From positions 62,001 to 126,000 of the forward strand of contig JAIQGI010000011.1 of NCBI GenBank assembly GCA_020072565.1: 64,000 bases of DNA, in the 5' to 3' direction. Numbering within the stretch: position 1 is the first letter of the stretch; every line of letters begins with the position of its first letter. Origin of the DNA: Terriglobia bacterium. Lineage in GTDB: Bacteria; Acidobacteriota; UBA6911. The notes beneath the pieces were generated by a model. It was given only the letters and a program-made list of their open reading frames with translations. It made no database searches and was not told the DNA's origin. Shown one piece after another: positions 27,218 through 35,090 of the stretch. The translations under genes and the position numbers were made by a program.

Positions 27218-28072
27218 ATGACCGAAAGAAAACCAGCGACGCTGCCATCTCTTTTTAAAAAAGTCGCCGAAGGGCAGCCGCTTGCCATGCTCACTTGTTA
27301 TGACTTTCCGACCGCGGTCATGCAGGATCGCGCCGGCATCGATATTATCCTGGTGGGCGACAGCCTGGGCATGACCATGCTGGGATATGAAAGCACCTTG
27401 CCGGTGACCATGGAAGACATGATCCGACACGCCCAGGCTGTGCGGCGCGGCTCGCCGAACGCCTGGCTGATCGGGGACATGCCCTACATGAGCTACCAAC
27501 CCAGCATCGAAACGGCTATTCGCAGTGCCGGACGCTTCATGGCCGAGGCCGGCTGCAATGCCGTTAAACTCGAGGGCGGCATTGAAATGGCCGACCGCAT
27601 CGCAGCACTGGTCCGCTCGGGCATCCCGACCATGGGCCACCTGGGGCTGACTCCGCAGAGTTCCAGCGCGCTGGGAGGATTCCGTGTCCAGGGAAAGGGC
27701 GCGGTCCAGGCAAAGAAGATCGTGGATGATGCCAAGGCGCTTGAAGAGGCCGGCGCCTATTCCATCCTGCTCGAAATGGTTCCCGATCGAGTCTGCAAAG
27801 TGATCACGGAGCGGGCCAGGAACTGTTTCATCATCAGCCTCGGTTCCGGGCCGGACGCCCACGGCCAGCTGTTGATCTACCACGACATGTTCGGGCTGTA
27901 CCCCAGATTCAAGCCCAGGATGGCCAAAGTCTTTGCCGATGCCGGCAAAGTCATCCAGCAGGGACTCGAGCAGTACGTCAAGGAAGTTACCGGGCGCAGC
28001 TTCCCCCAGCCTGAAAACTGGTTCCAGATGCCGGACGATGAATACCAGCGGTTTTGCGAGTTGCTGAAATAG
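27218..28072 (+). CDS. panB: 3-methyl-2-oxobutanoate hydroxymethyltransferase (ketopantoate synthase)
   Basis: First step of pantothenate/CoA synthesis: transfers a hydroxymethyl group from 5,10-methylene-tetrahydrofolate to alpha-ketoisovalerate. TIM-barrel landmarks: LTCYDFPTAVMQDRAGIDIILVGDSLGM (metal-binding Asp in VGDS), GDMPYMSY, AVKLEGG and MGHLGLTPQ. The ATG at 27218 follows GTGGAGGAGCT and is preferred over the in-frame ATG at 27197, giving 284 residues. It stands at the head of a plus-strand run of folate one-carbon genes with which it shares a cofactor. Confidence 0.95.
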   Translation: MTERKPATLPSLFKKVAEGQPLAMLTCYDFPTAVMQDRAGIDIILVGDSLGMTMLGYESTLPVTMEDMIRHAQAVRRGSPNAWLIGDMPYMSYQPSIETAIRSAGRFMAEAGCNAVKLEGGIEMADRIAALVRSGIPTMGHLGLTPQSSSALGGFRVQGKGAVQAKKIVDDAKALEEAGAYSILLEMVPDRVCKVITERARNCFIISLGSGPDAHGQLLIYHDMFGLYPRFKPRMAKVFADAGKVIQQGLEQYVKEVTGRSFPQPENWFQMPDDEYQRFCELLK

Positions 28073-28095
28073 CAACGGCAACTGCTGAAATCTCG

Positions 28096-28141
28096 ACGCA
28101 GAGGGCGCAGAGATTGGCCCATTGCTCTGCACCCCCTGCGT
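28096..28141. repeat. Intergenic hairpin downstream of panB
   Basis: ACGCAGAGGGCGCAGAG (28096-28112) pairs with CTCTGCACCCCCTGCGT (28125-28141), 15 of 17 positions complementary, with a 12-base loop. It lies between panB and fhs. No T-run follows, so it may be a dispersed repeat element rather than a classic terminator. Confidence 0.55.
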
Positions 28142-28177
28142 TGATCTCCTGCTTATTCTGCCCGAGGCGGGGAGGAG

Positions 28178-29947
28178 ATGAGAATGCCCTACGATGCGAG
28201 CAAGATGGCAGACTGGCAGATTGCTCAAGCAGCCGAAAAAAACATGCCCTCTCCTGCCGCATGGAGGGAACGCCTGGGATTGCAGGAAGATGAAGTTCTC
28301 CCCATGGGGAGAGTCTGCAAGCTGGATTTTCTCCGGATCATGGACCGCCTCAAAGACCGTCCCGACGGCAAATTTGTGGAAGTAACCGCGATCACACCCA
28401 CACCTTTGGGAGAGGGGAAGACAACCACCTCTCTCGGCCTGATTCAAGGCCTGGGCAAACTGGGCAAGAATGCCGGCGGATGCCTGCGCCAACCTTCCGG
28501 CGGGCCTACGATGAATATCAAGGGGACTGCAGCCGGCGGCGGGAACGCGCTGCTGATCCCGATGACCGAGTTCTCTCTGGGGCTGACCGGAGACCTCAAC
28601 GACATCATGAATGCCCACAATCTGGCCATGGTAGCGCTGACTGCACGCATGCAGCATGAACGGAACTACGGCGATGAGCAGCTGCAAAAGCTGACCAGGA
28701 TGCGCCGCCTCGATGTCGATCCCACGCGTGTCGAATTCACCTGGGTGATGGATTTCTGCGCCCAGGCCCTGCGCAACATAATCATCGGCATCGGCGGCAG
28801 GAACGACGGCTACATGATGAAGTCCCAGTTCAACATCATACCGAGCTCCGAACTCATGGCCATTCTCGCCATCGTGCGGGATCTGGCGGATCTGAGAGAG
28901 CGTCTGGCAAACATCACTCTGGCCTTCGATCGCCGCGGCAACCCCGTCACGACCAGGGATCTGGAGGTGGACGGCGCCATGTGCGCCTGGATGCGCAACA
29001 CCATCAACCCGACTCTGTGCAGCACGGCCGAGTACCAACCCTGTATGGTGCACGCCGGGCCTTTTGCCAATATCGCCGTAGGCCAGTCCTCGATAATCGG
29101 TGACCGGGTCGGACTCAAGCTGTTTGAGTATCATGTTACAGAGAGCGGATTCGGGGCCGATGTCGGCTTTGAGAAATTCTGGAATGTGAAATGTCGTTAC
29201 GCCGGCCTCGCTCCCAGCACCTCGGTTCTTACTGTCACCATCCGGGCCCTCAAAATGCACGGTAACGGCCCAGCTGTCGTTCCCGGCATTCCGTTGCCTC
29301 CGGAGTACACCAAAGAGAATCTGGAATTGCTGGAAAGGGGAATTCCCAACCTGGTCCATCACATCAAAATCATCCGCAAAGCGGGGATTCACCCCGTGGT
29401 GTGCATCAACCGCTTCGCCAGCGACACCAAGGATGAGATCGCGATGGTGCGCAAGGCAGCAGAGGCTGCCGGGGCGCGTTGCGCCGTGTCCAACCAGTGG
29501 GCCAAGGGTGGAGAGGGCGCCGTAGAACTTGCCGAAGCTGTAACCGAGGCTTGCAGAGACAGGAATGATTTCCACTACCTCTATCCGCTCGATAGAAAAC
29601 TGAGAGACCGCGTCGAAACCATCGCTCAGGAAGTTTATGGGGCTGACGCCGTTGCGTGGACTCCCGAGGCTAAGGCAAAGGCCGAAATACTCGAGTCTGA
29701 CCCGAAATATGCAGACTATGCCACTCTCATGGTCAAGACTCACCTAAGCCTCACTCATGATCCCGCGCTCAAGGGCGTTCCGAAAGGTTGGATTCTTCCC
29801 ATTCGCGACGTTTTGATCTTCTCGGGAGCCAAGTTCCTCTGTCCGCTGGCCGGGAGCATCAGCCTGATGCCCGGAACAGGATCCAACCCGGGATTCCGCC
29901 GCGTCGATGTGGACACCGCCACCGGCGAGGTGAAAGGTCTGTTCTGA
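28178..29947 (+). CDS. fhs: Formate-tetrahydrofolate ligase
   Basis: Joins formate to tetrahydrofolate with ATP, or runs backwards to make ATP from formyl-THF. The ATP loop is [16 protein letters not shown] (about residues 70-85), followed by [40 protein letters not shown]. Length 589 residues, slightly over the usual 550-560. GGGGAGGAGATG precedes the ATG. It is the entry/exit point of the methyl branch of the Wood-Ljungdahl pathway, and its neighbours (AcsE-like, corrinoid protein, FolD, MetF) supply the rest of that branch. Confidence 0.96.
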   Translation: MRMPYDASKMADWQIAQAAEKNMPSPAAWRERLGLQEDEVLPMGRVCKLDFLRIMDRLKDRPDGKFVEVTAITPTPLGEGKTTTSLGLIQGLGKLGKNAGGCLRQPSGGPTMNIKGTAAGGGNALLIPMTEFSLGLTGDLNDIMNAHNLAMVALTARMQHERNYGDEQLQKLTRMRRLDVDPTRVEFTWVMDFCAQALRNIIIGIGGRNDGYMMKSQFNIIPSSELMAILAIVRDLADLRERLANITLAFDRRGNPVTTRDLEVDGAMCAWMRNTINPTLCSTAEYQPCMVHAGPFANIAVGQSSIIGDRVGLKLFEYHVTESGFGADVGFEKFWNVKCRYAGLAPSTSVLTVTIRALKMHGNGPAVVPGIPLPPEYTKENLELLERGIPNLVHHIKIIRKAGIHPVVCINRFASDTKDEIAMVRKAAEAAGARCAVSNQWAKGGEGAVELAEAVTEACRDRNDFHYLYPLDRKLRDRVETIAQEVYGADAVAWTPEAKAKAEILESDPKYADYATLMVKTHLSLTHDPALKGVPKGWILPIRDVLIFSGAKFLCPLAGSISLMPGTGSNPGFRRVDVDTATGEVKGLF

Positions 29948-30055
29948 ACTACCAGCCCCTGCGCAGGAGAAAATTGCCGGTGCAATGAAGAACGAGACGA
30001 TATCATGATTACATCAGAGACCCCGTGATCGCGTTTGCAGGGGAGAGGAAGATTT

Positions 30056-30520
30056 ATGTTCATCGAGAAGGCCTATCTTTTCCAGGGAATGAGCCCGGAG
30101 TTCATGGACGAGATTTCCCGAAGCCTGACTCACGAGTCACACCAAAATGGAGACCTTCTGTTCAAGGCCGGAGATCCAGCCGGCTTTCTGTATGTGATCG
30201 AGGAGGGCAGGGTGCGGCTGAGTGCCGGGGATCGAGGCATCGTCACTCAGATCGTGGAAAACCAAGGCGATGCCATCGGATGGTCCAGCCTCGTGGGGCG
30301 TGACGTTTATTCGAGCTCGGCCGAATGCCTCTCCGACGTCCGCCTCGTCAAAATCCGAAGGGAGAGGTTGAACGAGATTTTCGACCGTTATCCGGTTTGC
30401 GGCCTGGTTCTCTTTCGGCGCCTTGCGAGAATGATCGGCGAACGTCTGTTGAAGAGTTATCGCCAGATCGCAGCGGCCCACGAATCCAAGGGCTCAGGCC
30501 GCTACGAATTCGGGGGGTGA
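30056..30520 (+). CDS. Single-domain cyclic-nucleotide-binding (CRP/FNR N-domain) protein
   Basis: About 154 residues forming only the beta-roll sensor fold of the CRP/FNR family: GDLLFKAGDPAGFLYVIEEGRVRLSAGDRG...GDAIGWSSLVGRDVYSSSAECLSDVRLVKIRRERL. The C-terminal helix is present, but no helix-turn-helix DNA-binding domain follows. It cannot be a classical transcription factor; it may sense a ligand and act through a partner protein. Start at ATG 30056 behind GAGAGGAAGATTT. It sits 108 bases after fhs and 139 before the pterin methyltransferase gene. Ligand unknown. Confidence 0.8.
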   Translation: MFIEKAYLFQGMSPEFMDEISRSLTHESHQNGDLLFKAGDPAGFLYVIEEGRVRLSAGDRGIVTQIVENQGDAIGWSSLVGRDVYSSSAECLSDVRLVKIRRERLNEIFDRYPVCGLVLFRRLARMIGERLLKSYRQIAAAHESKGSGRYEFGG

Positions 30521-30659
30521 GAAAACTGCCGGTACGGTAGCTCGAAGCGCGGAGGCTGCAGGAATTTTGTTATTAGTTCCTGTTTTCCCTGCGATCTCAG
30601 CGCTGAGGCATCGGACAACCGCAGGGCAATTCCGGCTAACCATGAGGGGAGGGAAAACC

Positions 30660-31487
30660 GTGCTGATTATTGGGGAACGCATTAACGCAACGCGCAAGCG
30701 TATTGGCGAAGCGGTAACGAAGAGGGATGAGGACTTCATCAAAGAGGAAGCCAGGAAGCAGGTGGAGGCCGGGGCGCACATGCTGGATGTCAACGGCGGC
30801 GTCGCGGGCCATGAGGTGGAAAACCTGTCCTGGCTAGTGAAGACCGTCCAGGAGGTCGCGCAGGTGCCTCTTTGTCTGGACAGCGCCGATCCCGAGGCCT
30901 TGCGGCAGGCTCTGCCCTTGTGCCGGCAACCGGCGATGATCAACTCGATCACCGACGATCCGGAGAGATTCCAGGCTGTGTTGCCTCTGGTTAAGCAGCA
31001 CAATGCGAAGGTCATCGCCCTCTGCCTTGCCGCCGGAGCCCCGCCCACAGGTCTCGAGGACCGCGTAGCCACCGCCGTCAGCCTGGTGGAGCGGCTGACC
31101 GCGGCGGGTGTCCCGGCGGGCAATATCTATGTAGATCCCTGCGTTTTTCCCGTCAGCACGGGCTCGCAGCACGGTCCTGCGGTTCTCGAGGCCATTAGCC
31201 GAATCCACAGGCAGTGCCCGGGTGTCCATACCAGCTGCGGTGTGAGCAACGTTTCCTATGGACTCCCCGTCCGCAAGCTGCTGAATGAGGTCTTCCTCTT
31301 GATGCTCCTGGGAAGGGGAATGGACGCAGCCATCATCGATCCTTGTGACACAGGATTGATGGCACGGATATTGGCTGCTGAGGCGCTTGGGGGGCGGGAT
31401 GCGCACTGCATGGGTTATCTGCACGCCTATCGGAACGGCAGGCTCGAGCCGCAGCAGGCGGGCTCCGGCAGTCCGAAGACACCCTAG
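30660..31487 (+). CDS. Methyltetrahydrofolate:corrinoid methyltransferase (AcsE/MT2-like, pterin-binding)
   Basis: Pterin-binding TIM barrel that moves a methyl group between methyl-THF and a corrinoid protein. The family start LIIGERINA, MLDVNGG, LCLDSADPEAL (Asp74) and MINSITDD (Asn95) match the pterin-binding residues of Moorella MeTr. 275 residues, close to AcsE (about 262). The GTG at 30660 (MLIIGER) is chosen because AGGGGAGGG lies just upstream; the frame is open further left. In O-demethylase operons this is component methyltransferase II. Neighbouring corrinoid protein and UroD-type enzyme support that role; direct acsE function with a CO dehydrogenase is not supported by this window. 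Confidence 0.87.
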   Translation: MLIIGERINATRKRIGEAVTKRDEDFIKEEARKQVEAGAHMLDVNGGVAGHEVENLSWLVKTVQEVAQVPLCLDSADPEALRQALPLCRQPAMINSITDDPERFQAVLPLVKQHNAKVIALCLAAGAPPTGLEDRVATAVSLVERLTAAGVPAGNIYVDPCVFPVSTGSQHGPAVLEAISRIHRQCPGVHTSCGVSNVSYGLPVRKLLNEVFLLMLLGRGMDAAIIDPCDTGLMARILAAEALGGRDAHCMGYLHAYRNGRLEPQQAGSGSPKTP

Positions 31488-31599
31488 ATTTTGCGATAGG
31501 GGAAGCATCAGAATGATCTTGAAATCAGCTTGCTTGCGGGAGAGCTGCAGATCGCGCCCGGCAGCTGCGACCCGCTGTGCAGTTTAAAGGGATTCATTC

Positions 31600-32352
31600 A
31601 TGGCAGAGAACCAGCAAGCCGTCGTCATCGCCTGCGCAGTGCTCCGGGAAGTAGTTCGCACCGGCATCGAGATCCCGTTCATCTTCATGGACTATGGCCT
31701 GCACCTTACGCCCCGGAAGATGCGGGCCGCCATTCAGGAGCAGATCGATGCTCTCGCAGCGCCCCACCTCGTGTTGATCGGATTCGGACTTTGCGGCAAC
31801 GGCCTGATCGGCCTGCAGGCGAGACACCACACGCTCATTATTCCCAGAGTCGATGACTGCGTCTCCTTTTTTCTCGGATCGCGTGCCGCCTACCTCAGGG
31901 AGTTCCATGCCGAGCCCGCAACATACTACATCACTCCGGGATGGCTGGAATGCGGCGGCGAGCCCATGAGCGAGCACCAGAAACACTGCGACAAGTATGG
32001 CCCGGCAAAGGCCGCATTGATCTCCGACGCCCTCTACGGACGTTATCGGAAGGTCTGTTTCGTCGCCTTCAGCCCGCAAGACCTGGAGCGCTACCGTCCG
32101 CGGGCCATGCGGGTAGCCGAGTTCTGCCGGGAACGCTGGCGTTGGCAGTACACGGAGCGCGTCGGCTCGGACGCACTCATCCGGCGCCTGCTCGAGTTTG
32201 GCCGGGCCGCCGTCCCCGCCGGCGATCTCTGCGTCACCGAGGACTTCGTGATCATCAAGCCGGGTGAAGAAGTGCGACAGGAGCAGTTCTTAATGAACGA
32301 GACGGCCCTTACGGAGAAATCAGGTTCATGTACTACTTGTACAATCAAGTGA
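31600..32352 (+). CDS. DUF1638 family protein
   Basis: Cytoplasmic protein of 250 residues matching the DUF1638 family, which is often encoded beside corrinoid methyltransferase genes but has no established activity. Recognisable stretches are VVIACAVLREVV, FMDYGLHLTPRKMRAAIQEQID, LIGFGLCGNGLIGLQ, IIPRVDDCVSFFLGSR and PGWLECGGEP. Several cysteines in glycine-rich turns (GLCGNG, DDC, LECGG, and a terminal SCTTC) could bind metal or a cofactor. The 3' end overlaps the start of the UroD-type gene by 25 bases, implying coupled translation and linked function. Confidence 0.83.
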   Translation: MAENQQAVVIACAVLREVVRTGIEIPFIFMDYGLHLTPRKMRAAIQEQIDALAAPHLVLIGFGLCGNGLIGLQARHHTLIIPRVDDCVSFFLGSRAAYLREFHAEPATYYITPGWLECGGEPMSEHQKHCDKYGPAKAALISDALYGRYRKVCFVAFSPQDLERYRPRAMRVAEFCRERWRWQYTERVGSDALIRRLLEFGRAAVPAGDLCVTEDFVIIKPGEEVRQEQFLMNETALTEKSGSCTTCTIK

Positions 32353-33473
32353 CGGAAATGACCCCCATGGAGCGGATGATGGCCGCACTCCGCGGCGAGA
32401 AGCCCGACCGCGTGCCGGTGCACATCTACCCTCGCTTTGCCCCGCTCGAGTATTTAGGGCTGAAGTTCCTTCAGACCTGGGAGGTCCCCGATCTGTATGT
32501 CAAAGCACAAATCCTGGGCCAGGAGAGGTTCCAATACGACTGTGTGATCGACTACGACATGATGGGGCCGGTCGAGGAGGCCCTGGGCACCGTGCTGAAG
32601 TATCCGGAAGACGACGTGCCCATGGTAAAGGAGCCCGCCATCAGGAGCAAGGAGGACACCAGAAAGATCAACTGGAAAATCGATCCCCGAAAAGACGGCA
32701 ACATGCCCAAGGTCCTCTACGTCATCCGGAGGCTCAAAGAGGAATTGACCAAGAGGGGAGGCGGAAAGCAGCACGTCCCCATCATGACATGGGGGAGTTG
32801 CCCGTCCAGAACCGTCGGCTGCCTGCTCGGTTTCCAGAAGTGGTTCACCACGGTCGTGCGCGATCCCGCCTGGGCGCAGGAACTCATGGAACTGGCTCTC
32901 GATCCATGGCTGGAGATGGTAAAAGCAGAGGTGGAAGCCGGGGCGGATCTGGTGTGGGTCAACGATCCGGTGTCCTCGGCAGACTGCATCTCGCGGGCCG
33001 TCTACGAGAAACTCACCCAGCCGATGGAAAGGAAGTTCATCGAGGCCATCCGGAAGGAGACGGGGCTGCCTGTCGTTTTCCATCCCTGCGGCAATTGGCA
33101 CGATCGACTGGACCTCATCGCACAGAATCAGGCCGACTGCTATTTCCTCGGCCCGATGGACATCCGGCTCTGCGTCGAAAGAATCACCGAGCAAAACAGG
33201 GCCGGCAGGGCACGCGCCAAGGCCATCAACGGCAACATCGGGGCCACCACGCTGACGAGCACCGACAAGAAGGTTCCCGTGCCGTATGCCACAACTCTTG
33301 ACGCCGGCACGCCGGACACCATCGAGGCGGAGTGCAGGGAAATCATCCAGGTCGTCGAGGGGAGCGGACTGCGCAGCATCCTCGGGCCCAACTGCTGGAC
33401 GCCGCAGGGTGTGCCCTTCGTCAATATTGACACGGTGGTCTACGCCGCAAGAAAGCACGGCCGTTTGTCGTAA
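32328..33473 (+). CDS. UroD/MtaA-family zinc methyltransferase
   Basis: Member of the uroporphyrinogen decarboxylase superfamily branch that acts as cobalamin-dependent methyltransferases (MtaA, MtbA and the methyltransferase I of O-demethylases). The opening MTPMERMMAALRGEKPDRVPVHIYPRF is typical. The zinc ligands are visible as His252 and Cys254 in FHPCGNW and Cys356 in GPNCWTP, the H-x-C-xn-C pattern. True HemE is unlikely because of the zinc motif and the corrinoid context. It would move methyl groups between a substrate and the corrinoid protein two genes on. Start at ATG 32328 behind ACGGAGAAA; ATG 32358 is possible. 381 residues. Confidence 0.87.
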   Translation: MYYLYNQVTEMTPMERMMAALRGEKPDRVPVHIYPRFAPLEYLGLKFLQTWEVPDLYVKAQILGQERFQYDCVIDYDMMGPVEEALGTVLKYPEDDVPMVKEPAIRSKEDTRKINWKIDPRKDGNMPKVLYVIRRLKEELTKRGGGKQHVPIMTWGSCPSRTVGCLLGFQKWFTTVVRDPAWAQELMELALDPWLEMVKAEVEAGADLVWVNDPVSSADCISRAVYEKLTQPMERKFIEAIRKETGLPVVFHPCGNWHDRLDLIAQNQADCYFLGPMDIRLCVERITEQNRAGRARAKAINGNIGATTLTSTDKKVPVPYATTLDAGTPDTIEAECREIIQVVEGSGLRSILGPNCWTPQGVPFVNIDTVVYAARKHGRLS

Positions 33474-33486
33474 TGCGCCGGCGAAA

Positions 33487-33558
33487 GGGGGACATCCCGA
33501 TTTTTCGATCATCACATTCAAGCGGCGGCGTTGGAACCGGAAAACCGGAACATCCCCC
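33487..33558. repeat. Inverted repeat of the GGGGGACATCCCGATT family
   Basis: GGGGGACATCCCGATTTT (33487-33504) is mirrored by AAAACCGGAACATCCCCC (33541-33558) with a few mismatches. A sister copy lies at 34334-34397, so the corrinoid-protein gene is bracketed by two elements of the same family. Non-coding. Confidence 0.55.
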
Positions 33559-33564
33559 ATCGTC

Positions 33565-33624
33565 CTTGGAGTGCGCGAGCTTGCTCGCGCCTTGACAGGC
33601 GGCAGCAAGCTCGCGCACTCCAAG
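33565..33624. repeat. Perfect 21-bp stem hairpin (REP-like)
   Basis: Positions 33565-33585 are the exact reverse complement of 33604-33624, with an 18-base loop that itself can pair (GCC..GGC). The right arm shares GCAGCAAGCT and GCACTCCA with partial copies at 14510-14535 and 17325-17350, and the outline matches the hairpin at 48056-48093. It is placed between the UroD-type gene and the corrinoid-protein gene. Such elements resemble REP/MITE sequences; no transposase is near. Confidence 0.75.
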
Positions 33625-33674
33625 AACTTCGCCACAACTTCGCTGGTCTGACTGAGAGTATCGAGGAGGCTGAA

Positions 33675-34328
33675 ATGACCCTTGCCGATGACATTTTGGA
33701 GCAGATCAAGCTCAGCATTGTAGACATGGAAGACCAGAAGGCCGTCGCGCTCACGAGGCAAGCTCTGGCAGATCACCCGGCAGAGGAAATTCTTAACAGG
33801 GCGCTCATTCCCGCGATGGAATTGGTCGGGAACGAGTATGAACAGGGGCAGAAGTTCATTCCCGAAATGCTCCTGGCCGCGGAAGCGATGACCTCAGCGC
33901 TCGAGTTGCTGAAGCCGCAGCTCGCCCGGTCCGACGTCAAGAAGGTCGGCAAGGTCGTCATGGGGACCGTCGAGGGCGACGTGCACGACATCGGCCAGAG
34001 AATGGTATGCATCATGTTGGAAGGAGCCGGCTTCGAGGTCCTCAGCCTGGGCGCGGACGTTGCGACCCATGAGTTCGTCAATGCCGTCAAGACGAAAAGC
34101 CCCGACATCCTGGGAATGTCTGCGTTATTGACAACCACGGCGCCCCGCATGAAAGGGGTCATCGAAGCGCTTCAGAAAGAGGGCTTGAGAAACAGGGTGA
34201 AGATCATGGTCGGCGGCGCCATCCTGAATCAGCGGCTCGCGGATGAATACGGCGCCGACGGCTACGCCCCCGATGCGGCGTCCGCTACCAGGCTGGCCAG
34301 GACATTGATGGAAGACCCGCGCACGTAA
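33675..34328 (+). CDS. Corrinoid (B12-binding) methyl carrier protein
   Basis: 217-residue MtbC/MtmC-type corrinoid protein. Residues about 1-90 form the four-helix cap domain (ILNRALIPAMELVGNEYEQGQKFIPEMLLAAEAM). Residues about 90-217 are the Rossmann B12 domain with the lower-ligand motif DVHDIGQ (Asp102, His104, Gly107), LGADV, SALLTTT and VGGAILN. His104 is expected to coordinate cobalt. ATG follows TCGAGGAGGCTGAA. It would shuttle methyl groups between the UroD-type enzyme and the AcsE-like enzyme. A reductive activase (RamA-type) is not present in the window. Confidence 0.95.
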   Translation: MTLADDILEQIKLSIVDMEDQKAVALTRQALADHPAEEILNRALIPAMELVGNEYEQGQKFIPEMLLAAEAMTSALELLKPQLARSDVKKVGKVVMGTVEGDVHDIGQRMVCIMLEGAGFEVLSLGADVATHEFVNAVKTKSPDILGMSALLTTTAPRMKGVIEALQKEGLRNRVKIMVGGAILNQRLADEYGADGYAPDAASATRLARTLMEDPRT

Positions 34329-34333
34329 AGCAG

Positions 34334-34397
34334 AAGGGGACATGCCGATTCGCCGGCCTCACCGGCAGATTTGCCGCCGTACCCGAACCGGAATGTC
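34334..34397. repeat. Second GGGGACATGCCGATT inverted repeat
   Basis: GACATGCCGATTCG (34341-34354) is mirrored by CGAACCGGAATGTC (34384-34397) with two mismatches. The left side reads AAGGGGACATGCCGATT, matching the 33487 element upstream of the corrinoid gene. It separates the convergent corrinoid and C_GCAxxG_C_C genes and could end transcription from either side. Confidence 0.5.
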
Positions 34398-34418
34398 GAA
34401 GTGCTCCCGATTCGCTCT

Positions 34419-34976
34419 CTAGCGGCACGGAAGCTCCAGGATGGTTTCGGCCGCGAGACGCGCGGCCCTGCCGACAAGACTGACGCACGCCGTGTGTCCG
34501 CCCGCCAGGTGAAACCTTTCCTCCTCTTCCAGGATCACGGTCTCAAAGCTCCGGCCGAAGATCCGGATCTGCAGATCGCGGCAGGACCAGCTGCCGAATT
34601 CCTGTATGAAGCGTTGATAAAAGCCCCGGATCAGCATCAGAGAACGGGGCAGCTGGTAGGTCTCGTCCACCACCTCGGGCTGGGGGTAGATGGTATCGGC
34701 GAAATCCTCGCGCCCGCAGGCCAATCCCATGGCCATGATGCAACCCAGCAACGCGCCGCATATGTTCTGCGTCAGCGCGATTCCCATGTTGGTGAAACCT
34801 GCTGCCTTCAACACCGCCGCGCCTCCGCCGAGATCCATTTCTTCCTGGAGCGCCCGCAGCGTGCACTGGCCGCAGCCCCCATACTTGTTCATATAGGAGC
34901 CCGCCTTCTCCTCCACGCGGTTCAAGAGTTCCGTCCTGTCGGTATCGGACAACACTCCGCCTCTCTTTTCCGTCAT
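34419..34976 (-). CDS. C_GCAxxG_C_C family redox/metal protein
   Basis: 185-residue protein of the C_GCAxxG_C_C family (PF09719), small cysteine-rich proteins of unclear function that occur in anaerobes. The conserved core is MNKYGGCGQCTLRALQEEM, with NICGALLGCIMAMGLACGRE; a further Cys pair lies in WSCRDLQ and TACVSLV. Cys spacing suggests metal or Fe-S binding. The ATG at 34976 (MTEKRGG) follows AGGAGGAGCGCGGGGA; the longer frame upstream is not preferred. It is the last gene of a minus-strand series after the MetF-MetV fusion and converges on the corrinoid gene. Confidence 0.8.
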   Translation of the reverse strand: MTEKRGGVLSDTDRTELLNRVEEKAGSYMNKYGGCGQCTLRALQEEMDLGGGAAVLKAAGFTNMGIALTQNICGALLGCIMAMGLACGREDFADTIYPQPEVVDETYQLPRSLMLIRGFYQRFIQEFGSWSCRDLQIRIFGRSFETVILEEEERFHLAGGHTACVSLVGRAARLAAETILELPCR

Positions 34977-35010
34977 TCCCCGCGCTCCTCCTAGTGGATC
35001 TAAAACATAA

Positions 35011-35074
35011 GAAACCACAAAACACACGCAACACGCATAATGCCTTCCGTGTATCTCGTGTCTTTTGTGGTTTC
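35011..35074. repeat. Hairpin GAAACCACAAAA family
   Basis: GAAACCACAAAACACACG (35011-35028) pairs with CGTGTCTTTTGTGGTTTC (35057-35074), 17 of 18 positions. It fills the gap between the MetF-MetV gene and the C_GCAxxG_C_C gene. Another intergenic hairpin family distinct from the others in this window; no coding potential. Confidence 0.6.
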
Positions 35075-35090
35075 TCCCCGGACCCGCCGG

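Noticed and set aside
27167-29743. An 858-residue open frame on the minus strand across panB and fhs
   Set aside because: It is antisense to two unmistakable enzymes, has no family-like motifs, and long antisense frames are expected in GC-rich coding DNA.
32328-33473. Annotation as uroporphyrinogen decarboxylase HemE
   Set aside because: The H-x-C...C zinc motif and the corrinoid/pterin methyltransferase neighbours fit the methyltransferase branch instead.
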